Shown here one piece after another: positions 1 to 4,190 of a stretch of 5,138 bases of DNA. The notes below the pieces were generated by a model, which was not told where the DNA came from, made no database searches, and saw only the letters and a program-made list of their open reading frames with translations. Source of the DNA: CAXYVC01 sp964292295 (lineage in GTDB: Bacteria > Acidobacteriota > Holophagae > Holophagales > Holophagaceae). The position numbers and the translations under genes are program-made. Numbering within the stretch: position 1 is the stretch's first letter; each line of letters begins with the position of its first letter. The stretch covers positions 1 through 5,138 of the forward strand of contig CAXYVC010000158.1 of the NCBI GenBank assembly GCA_964292295.1, written 5' to 3'.

Positions 1-57
1 GCTCAGCAGGAAGTCCCCGTTGGCCTTGGGCTGCACCCCCAGCAGGGCGCCGCCCAT
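1..57 (-). CDS. Possible start of a downstream gene, cut by the window edge
   Basis: An ATG at 57-55 on the minus strand opens a stop-free frame of 19 codons to the window edge (MGGALLGVQPKANGDFLLS). It begins 5 nt after the TGA of the 521-residue exported protein, a spacing typical of translationally coupled genes. I see no clear Shine-Dalgarno sequence before it. The frame also stays open for at least 21 codons upstream without another ATG or GTG start, so the start could be wrong or the frame could be accidental. The peptide is too short to assign to a family. Existence as a gene is an inference from position and frame only. Confidence 0.35.
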   Translation of the reverse strand, partial: MGGALLGVQPKANGDFLLS

Positions 58-62
58 GAGGT

Positions 63-1628
63 TCAGTCGAACTGGCCGATGGGACCGTTGTCTTCGAAAA
101 CCGTGCTGTGGGTCAGTCCCAGCGGGAGGGCCCGGATGACCTTGAGCTCCGTATCCGAGTGCCTGGTGGGGTTGTTGATGTGGAAGGTCAGTTCCAGGGC
201 AACCTGGTCGGGCACGCCTGTGACGTTGTAGGAGCCGAAGTCATACGCGGCAAAGGGAAGGCTTGGTACACCGGTGAGGAACTTCACCCGCTTGGAGACC
301 AGCTGCATGTCGAGATTCGGGTTCACGCAAACCTCGGGCATCGTGCCCGTGATGATGGAGTAGCTGTAGGCCTGCCCCGTTTTCACGTACTCGAGGTTGT
401 GCGTGATGGGGTTGTAGCGGCGCAGGTACTGGGCCTGATAGTGGTCTTCCGATGCCAGCTTGGGCTTGGTGGCCATGTTGAAGACGCCCCAGGAGATGGG
501 CTGCACCGGGCGCTGGGCCATGGGGCTCTGGGGACCGGGCTTCAGGTAGATATCGAGGGGCGCCAGCACCGCCTGATTGGAGGTGACGGTCTCCTCGACG
601 GTCAAGTCGAGCATCCCCTTGAAATTCAAGGGTTCCATGGGTGCGCTCTTGTGGCTGCCCCCGAAGAAGGAGCTCGCGAAACCCACCAGGGCTCCTGCCG
701 CGGGGAAATAGCAGCTCAGGGCAGCAGAGGCCAGCGTCACGGCACTGCCGTAGAAGGAGGAACGCTCTCCCGCCGGCTTGGCCGCCTGCCCCTCCAGCCA
801 GCCGTTCAGATCATCCTGGAAGCCCGAAACCTCCTTGTAGTACTTGCTGCCGTTCTTGATGGCGTCCGTCACCCGGCCATAGTCGTTGCGCGTGGTGGCG
901 AGCTGGGCCTTCCCCTGGTTAAGCACCTGGTTGATATTCATTTGCCCGCGACTTGTGCCCTTCACGTCATTTACATCCACACCCGTGATGGCGATCTGGA
1001 GGATGGGGTCCACCGAAGGGTCGTCCAGCTTGGGGTCGTACCCCGCCAGATCGAAGTCGAACACGCCCCAACTGCCCAGCGCATTCATGTTGCCGATGCT
1101 GGCGTCCACCTGGGCCGGGTTGAAGTCGTCCAGGAAGGCCTTCTCGGGGGCCCGGAAGGTCAGGAGGGCCGTGGACATGGGGCTGCCCGGCCCATCGCTC
1201 ATGAACTTCAGTTCCGCGTTGTAATACGTGTTGTTCTGGTTGTACGGCTTGTAGATCATCAGGCGGAGCTTGCCCCGGTAGCGGTTGTACAGCGCGAAGT
1301 ACGGGAACTGGGGGGCCTGGGTCGGCGTGCCGAAGTCCTTGTAGGCCAGCACCCAGCCGTCCTCCGGGTACATGTCGAGCTCGTAGCCCTTCAGGATGTT
1401 GCCGTCCGTGAACCAGGGCAGGTACACCTGGGCCGATTGGGGCGTGCCGCCGTACTCGGAGAAGTGGACCGTCTCGCGGCCCTGCTGCTCCCACCAGCGC
1501 CACCCGGCGTTCAGGTTCGGATCCCCGGCCGCCATGGCGCGGTTGTTCTTGTAGGGCGCGGTCTGCGCCCCGCAGGGGGCGGCGGCGATCAGGGCCGCCG
1601 CGAAAAGGGTGAGGGTGGGTCGGGACAT
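63..1628 (-). CDS. Exported protein of unknown function with a central hydrophobic segment (521 aa)
   Basis: I do not recognise this family. Residues 1-21 form a Sec signal peptide (basic MSRP, hydrophobic LTLFAAALIAAAP, likely cleavage near CGA-Q), so the mature protein is periplasmic, outer-membrane or secreted. Cys19 is preceded by Pro, which argues against a lipobox. Residues 30-130 are rich in Trp and Tyr (GWRWWEQQG, YNRYRGKLRLMIYKPYN), as in beta-sandwich surface proteins. Residues 235-290 are polar and probably helical. Residues 292-324 are a continuous Ala/Gly/Ser/Phe-rich hydrophobic stretch (ASAALSCYFPAAGALVGFAS) ending FFGG. The C-terminal 200 residues look beta-rich. SWGVF occurs twice (186-190 and 379-383), each followed by PKL, suggesting two related domains. 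The ATG at 1628 is supported by a GGAGGG five to six bases upstream. It is the last complete gene of the run, 113 bp after a kelch lipoprotein. A membrane-inserting or adhesin-like role is possible but is only inference. Confidence 0.9.
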   Translation of the reverse strand: MSRPTLTLFAAALIAAAPCGAQTAPYKNNRAMAAGDPNLNAGWRWWEQQGRETVHFSEYGGTPQSAQVYLPWFTDGNILKGYELDMYPEDGWVLAYKDFGTPTQAPQFPYFALYNRYRGKLRLMIYKPYNQNNTYYNAELKFMSDGPGSPMSTALLTFRAPEKAFLDDFNPAQVDASIGNMNALGSWGVFDFDLAGYDPKLDDPSVDPILQIAITGVDVNDVKGTSRGQMNINQVLNQGKAQLATTRNDYGRVTDAIKNGSKYYKEVSGFQDDLNGWLEGQAAKPAGERSSFYGSAVTLASAALSCYFPAAGALVGFASSFFGGSHKSAPMEPLNFKGMLDLTVEETVTSNQAVLAPLDIYLKPGPQSPMAQRPVQPISWGVFNMATKPKLASEDHYQAQYLRRYNPITHNLEYVKTGQAYSYSIITGTMPEVCVNPNLDMQLVSKRVKFLTGVPSLPFAAYDFGSYNVTGVPDQVALELTFHINNPTRHSDTELKVIRALPLGLTHSTVFEDNGPIGQFD

Positions 1629-1632
1629 GGTG

Positions 1633-1638
1633 CCCTCC
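1633..1638 (-). promoter_or_regulatory. Strong ribosome binding site of the exported-protein gene
   Basis: The minus strand reads CTGGAGGGCACC before the ATG, placing GGAGGG at ordinary Shine-Dalgarno distance. This fixes the start at 1628. It is stronger than the sites before the two kelch genes (AGGGTGAAGT and GAGTGAAGC), so this gene may be translated more efficiently than its upstream neighbours. Confidence 0.75.
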
Positions 1639-1645
1639 AGGAATG

Positions 1646-1663
1646 GCCGATCGCCGGATCGGC
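1646..1663 (-). other. Inverted repeat in the leader of the exported-protein gene
   Basis: GCCGATC (1646-1652) and GATCGGC (1657-1663) form a perfect 7-bp stem with a 4-base loop. In the transcript it lies seven bases upstream of the GGAGGG ribosome binding site, so it could affect ribosome access or mRNA stability, or act as an operator half-site pair. No U-run follows, so it is not an ordinary intrinsic terminator. Confidence 0.5.
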
Positions 1664-1675
1664 AGGGGTCCCCCG

Positions 1676-1695
1676 GGCCGCCCTCCCGGGCGGCC
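1676..1695 (-). other. GC-only inverted repeat between K-down and the exported-protein gene
   Basis: GGCCGCCC (1676-1683) and GGGCGGCC (1688-1695) make a perfect 8-bp all-GC stem with a 4-base loop. It lies 47 bases past the stop of the kelch gene and 12 bases before the second hairpin. The transcript after it is C/G-rich without a T-run, so a classical Rho-independent terminator is not supported. A pause site, an RNA-stability element or a U-less terminator are alternatives. Confidence 0.5.
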
Positions 1696-1741
1696 GGAAT
1701 CCATCGGTTGAGAGCGTCAGCGGTATTGGGGTTGGGGTTCC

Positions 1742-2881
1742 TCAGCGGATACGTTCCACGGTGTCGGTCATGAGGAAGTCCTTGCCCTTGCCGCCGACGA
1801 GCAGGACAGCCCCGTTGGCCAGTAGCGTTGCCGTGTGGCCCGTCCGTGGCACGGCCAGCCGGGCCGCATGAAGCGTGAACTGCCCCGTGGCGGGGTCGTA
1901 CAGCTCCGTCGTGTCGAGGAAAGACTCTCCGACGCCCTGGATGGGCGTGAAGTCCAGCCCCCCGGCCACCAGCACCTTGCCGCTGGGCATCAGCGTCGCG
2001 GTGTAGTAATGCCGCCGGAAGGCCACCGATTCGCCGGTGCGACTGAAGACCCCGCGGGAGGAATCGTAGCGCTCCGCATACCGGGGCCAGTGCAGCACGT
2101 CGTTATAGCCCCCTGCACACAGCACCTCGCCGCCGGGCAGGAGGATCGCCTCGTGGGCGCAGCGCTCCTCGGCGAGCCCCCCCGTGGGCGTGAAGGCCCC
2201 CGTGGCGGGGTCGTACAGCTCCGCACTGGCCAGGTAGCCGTCCGCGCTCTCTGTAGACTCGGGAAGGCCACCGCACCACCCCCCCGCCACGAGCACCCTG
2301 CCGCCGGGCAGGAGCGTCGCCGTGTGCTGGCAGCGGGCCTGGGCCATGGGGCCCGTGGGCGAAAAGGTCCCCGTGGCGGGGTCGTACAGCTCCGCGCTGG
2401 ACCACGTGTAGTACGAGTTATCCCCCGAACCTCCCACAATCAGGACCTTGCCATTGGGCAGGAGGGTAGCCGTGTGCTTTTTCCGCTCCCTGGCCATGGC
2501 GCCGGTGGGCGTGAAGGAGCCCATGGCGGGGTCGTACAGCTCCGCGCTGGAGACGGTAGTGGCGTCCTTGTCGAGGCCCCCAGTCACCAGCACCTTGCCG
2601 CCAGGCAGGAGGGTGGCCGTGGCGAACATGCGGGCCGAGGCCATGCTCCCCGTCCGCGTGATGGCGTTCGTGGCGGGGTCGTACAGCTCCGCGCTGGCCA
2701 GGCGGGAGGTGTCGCTTTCCCCCCCGGCGATCAGCACCTTGCCATTCGCCAGGAGGGTCGCCGTGTGAAGCCACCGGGCGTCGTTGAGCCTGGGGGGAGG
2801 CGCGGCCTCGGAGCCGCCGCCGCAGGCGAGCTGCACCAGCAGGGCCAGGAAGATCGTGGGTCGAAAGAGATGGAGGGTCAT
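1742..2881 (-). CDS. Kelch-repeat beta-propeller lipoprotein, copy K-down (379 aa)
   Basis: Residues 1-20 are a lipoprotein-type signal (MTLHLFRP, hydrophobic FLALLVQLA, Cys20, then GGGS). Gln at -3 is atypical for a lipobox, but the Cys followed by a Gly/Ser/Pro linker is convincing, and +2 Gly suits outer-membrane sorting. Seven kelch-like repeats follow at about 31-79, 80-128, 129-178, 179-235, 236-284, 285-340 and 341-379. Each has HTATLL-x2-GKVL-x-GG and all but the last then carry a ...AELYDPATG-like strand. The last repeat stops at VERIR, so the ring is probably closed by the N-terminal strand. Blade 5 is atypical (AERYDSSRG). Cys184, Cys203, Cys241 and Cys255 sit in blades 4-5. Kelch propellers normally bind proteins or glycans, and some are enzymes; nothing here shows catalysis. 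The ATG at 2881 follows AGGGTGAAGT, a modest ribosome binding site. It is downstream of K-mid by 87 bp. The ligand is unknown. Confidence 0.93.
   Translation of the reverse strand: MTLHLFRPTIFLALLVQLACGGGSEAAPPPRLNDARWLHTATLLANGKVLIAGGESDTSRLASAELYDPATNAITRTGSMASARMFATATLLPGGKVLVTGGLDKDATTVSSAELYDPAMGSFTPTGAMARERKKHTATLLPNGKVLIVGGSGDNSYYTWSSAELYDPATGTFSPTGPMAQARCQHTATLLPGGRVLVAGGWCGGLPESTESADGYLASAELYDPATGAFTPTGGLAEERCAHEAILLPGGEVLCAGGYNDVLHWPRYAERYDSSRGVFSRTGESVAFRRHYYTATLMPSGKVLVAGGLDFTPIQGVGESFLDTTELYDPATGQFTLHAARLAVPRTGHTATLLANGAVLLVGGKGKDFLMTDTVERIR
2084..2240 (-). repeat. 157-bp stretch identical to 4527-4683 (K-down blade 4-5 matches K-up)
   Basis: Bases 2084-2240 and 4527-4683 are identical over the whole 157 bp, read base by base, while the K-mid equivalent (about 3312-3468) differs at roughly twenty positions. 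The stretch encodes the end of blade 4 and most of blade 5, including RCAH and VLCAGG. It starts and ends abruptly at differences, as expected of a conversion or crossover tract. Confidence 0.85.
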
Positions 2882-2968
2882 ACTTCACCCTGGAAAAAAG
2901 GGTTGAATCGTGTGGGAAACAAGGCAGGGGACATCGGGCCAAGCCGGTGCTGCCGGGTTGGCGGTGCC
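2882..2968 (-). repeat. Duplicated intergenic spacer between K-mid and K-down
   Basis: This 87-bp spacer matches 4106-4190 with about five substitutions and one 2-base indel (six A's versus four at 2894-2899). Positions 2918-2972 are identical to 4140-4194 for 55 bp. The spacer therefore belongs to the duplicated unit. The poorly matching part is the last 36 bases before the start codon, where the ribosome binding site lies. I find no convincing -35/-10 or -24/-12 promoter in it. Confidence 0.85.
2938..2962 (-). terminator. Conserved hairpin after the K-mid stop codon (U-less; role uncertain)
   Basis: GCCAA-g-CCGG (2938-2947) pairs with CCGG-g-TTGGC (2953-2962), giving a 5+4 bp stem with one internal mismatch and a 5-base loop. 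It begins six bases past the TGA of K-mid and is preserved exactly after K-up. No T-run follows on the minus strand, so it may be a weak terminator, a 3'-end stabiliser or a pause site rather than a full intrinsic terminator. Its preservation may simply reflect recent duplication. Confidence 0.35.
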
Positions 2969-4105
2969 TCAGCGGAGGCGTTCCACGGTGTCGGTCATGC
3001 GGAGGTCCTTTCCCTTGCCGCCGACGAGCAGGACAGCCCCGTTGGCCAGGAGCGTCGCCGTGTGGCCCGTCCGTGGCACGGCCAGCCGGGCCGCATGAAG
3101 CGTGAACTGCCCCGTGGCGGGGTCGTACAGCTCCGTGTCACCGAGGACGCGCTCCCCAACACCGGGAATAGGCGTGAAATCGAGCCCCCCGGCCACCAGC
3201 ACCTTGCCGCCGGGCATCAGCGTCGCGGTGTAGCTGTGCCGCCGGAAGGCCACCGATTCGCCGCTGCGGCTGAAGGCACCACGGGAGGAATCGTAGCGCT
3301 CCGCATACCGCGGCCAGTGCAACACGTCGTTGTAGCCCCCCGCACACAACACCTCGCCGCCAGGCAGGAGGATGGCCCGATGAGAGCAGCGTTCCTCTGC
3401 CAAGTTCCCCGTGGGTGAGAAGACCCCTGTGGCGGGATCGTAGATCTCCGCGCTGGCCAGGTAGCGGTATTCCTCGTTTTGGGTTTCAGTGAAACCGCAC
3501 CAGCCCCCCGCCACCAGCACCCTGCCGTCGGGGAGGAGCGTCGCCGAGTGCTGGCAGCGGGCCTGGGCCATGGGGCCCGTGGGCGTGAAGGTGCCCGTGG
3601 CGGGGTCGTACAGCTCCGCGCTGGACCACGTGTAGTACGAATTCGGACCATAGCCCCCCGCGATCAGCACCTTGCCATTGGCCAGGAGAGTCGCCGAGTG
3701 CTTGTGCCGGGCCTTGGCAATGGAGCCTGTGGGCGTGAAGGAGCACGTGGCGGGGTCGTACAGCTCCGCGCTGGCAAGGTCGTTGTGCTTATCGTCATAC
3801 CCCCCGGCCATCAGCACCTTGCCGTTGGGCAGGAGGGTGGCCGTGGCGAACATGCGGGCCGAGGCCATGCTCCCCGTCCGCGTGATGGCGTTCGTGGCGG
3901 GGTCGTACAGCTCCGCGCTGGCGAGTTCCACAGTGTCGCTCTCACCTCCGGCGATCAGCACCTTGCCGCTTTGCAGGAGCGTCGCCGTGTGGAGCCACCG
4001 GGCTTCGTTGAGCCTGGGCGGAGGCGCAGCCTCGGAGCCGCCGCCGCAGGCGAGCTGCACCAGCAGGGCCAGGAAGATCGCGGGTCGAAAGAGATGGAGG
4101 GTCAT
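2969..4105 (-). CDS. Kelch-repeat beta-propeller lipoprotein, copy K-mid (378 aa)
   Basis: This is a full-length paralogue of K-down. The signal peptide and linker differ by one residue (A9 for T9), with Cys20 as the probable lipidated residue. The seven repeats lie near 31-79, 80-128, 129-178, 179-234, 235-283, 284-339 and 340-378. The conserved cysteines are 184, 203, 240 and 254, and an extra Cys121 replaces the Gly of PATG in blade 2. Differences from K-down lie mainly between GG and AELYDP: YDDKHND against LDKDATT in blade 2, GFTETQNEEYRY against GGLPESTESADGY in blade 4, and PIPGVGERVLGD against PIQGVGESFLDT in blade 6. Blade 5 also differs at the DNA level from the other two copies. 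The ATG at 4105 follows a weak GAGTGAAG site. It sits between K-up (85 bp) and K-down (87 bp), all in the same direction. An envelope-anchored binding protein is likely; the ligand is unknown. Confidence 0.93.
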   Translation of the reverse strand: MTLHLFRPAIFLALLVQLACGGGSEAAPPPRLNEARWLHTATLLQSGKVLIAGGESDTVELASAELYDPATNAITRTGSMASARMFATATLLPNGKVLMAGGYDDKHNDLASAELYDPATCSFTPTGSIAKARHKHSATLLANGKVLIAGGYGPNSYYTWSSAELYDPATGTFTPTGPMAQARCQHSATLLPDGRVLVAGGWCGFTETQNEEYRYLASAEIYDPATGVFSPTGNLAEERCSHRAILLPGGEVLCAGGYNDVLHWPRYAERYDSSRGAFSRSGESVAFRRHSYTATLMPGGKVLVAGGLDFTPIPGVGERVLGDTELYDPATGQFTLHAARLAVPRTGHTATLLANGAVLLVGGKGKDLRMTDTVERLR

Positions 4106-4190
4106 GCTTCACTCGGGAAAAGGGTTGAATCGTTTGGGCAACAAGGCAGGGGACATCGGGCCAAGCCGGTGCTGCCGGGTTGGCGGTGCC
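4106..4190 (-). repeat. Duplicated intergenic spacer between K-up and K-mid
   Basis: This 85-bp spacer is the sister copy of 2882-2968, identical across the stop-codon-proximal 51 bases and lightly diverged near the K-mid start. It shows that the duplication unit is gene plus spacer, about 1222-1227 bp. The spacer after K-down (1629-1741) has no such similarity, so the array ends there. Confidence 0.85.
4160..4184 (-). terminator. Conserved hairpin after the K-up stop codon (U-less; role uncertain)
   Basis: This has the same sequence as the hairpin at 2938-2962: a GCCAA-g-CCGG arm, a 5-base loop and a CCGG-g-TTGGC arm, starting six bases past the TGA. There is no T-run after it in the direction of transcription. 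Partial termination or 3'-end protection between array members is possible but not shown. Confidence 0.35.

Noticed and set aside
1726..1739. Telomere-like TTGGGGTTGGGGTT
   Set aside because: There are only two units in a GC-rich bacterial spacer; chance is sufficient.
108..1871. Long plus-strand ORF of 587 codons opposite the exported-protein gene
   Set aside because: It is antisense to a gene with signal peptide and ribosome binding site, its product is low-complexity Gly/Val/Arg/His-rich without domains, and such open antisense frames are common in high-GC DNA.
2894..2920. TTGTTT with a T-run 17 bases downstream as a sigma-70 promoter before K-down
   Set aside because: The supposed -10 is only a T-tract overlapping the leader close to the start codon, and it is shortened in the sister spacer.
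2923..2942. Sigma-54-like TGGCCCG...TGC in the duplicated spacers
   Set aside because: The GG-to-GC distance is two bases too long for a -24/-12 promoter and the -12 element lacks TTGC.
1835..3418. Plus-strand ORF of 527 codons across two kelch genes (similar one at 3479-4327)
   Set aside because: It mirrors the kelch repeats in antisense (repeated RGGVVQLR is the antisense of the ELYDPAT codons) and crosses the gene boundaries, so it is a shadow.
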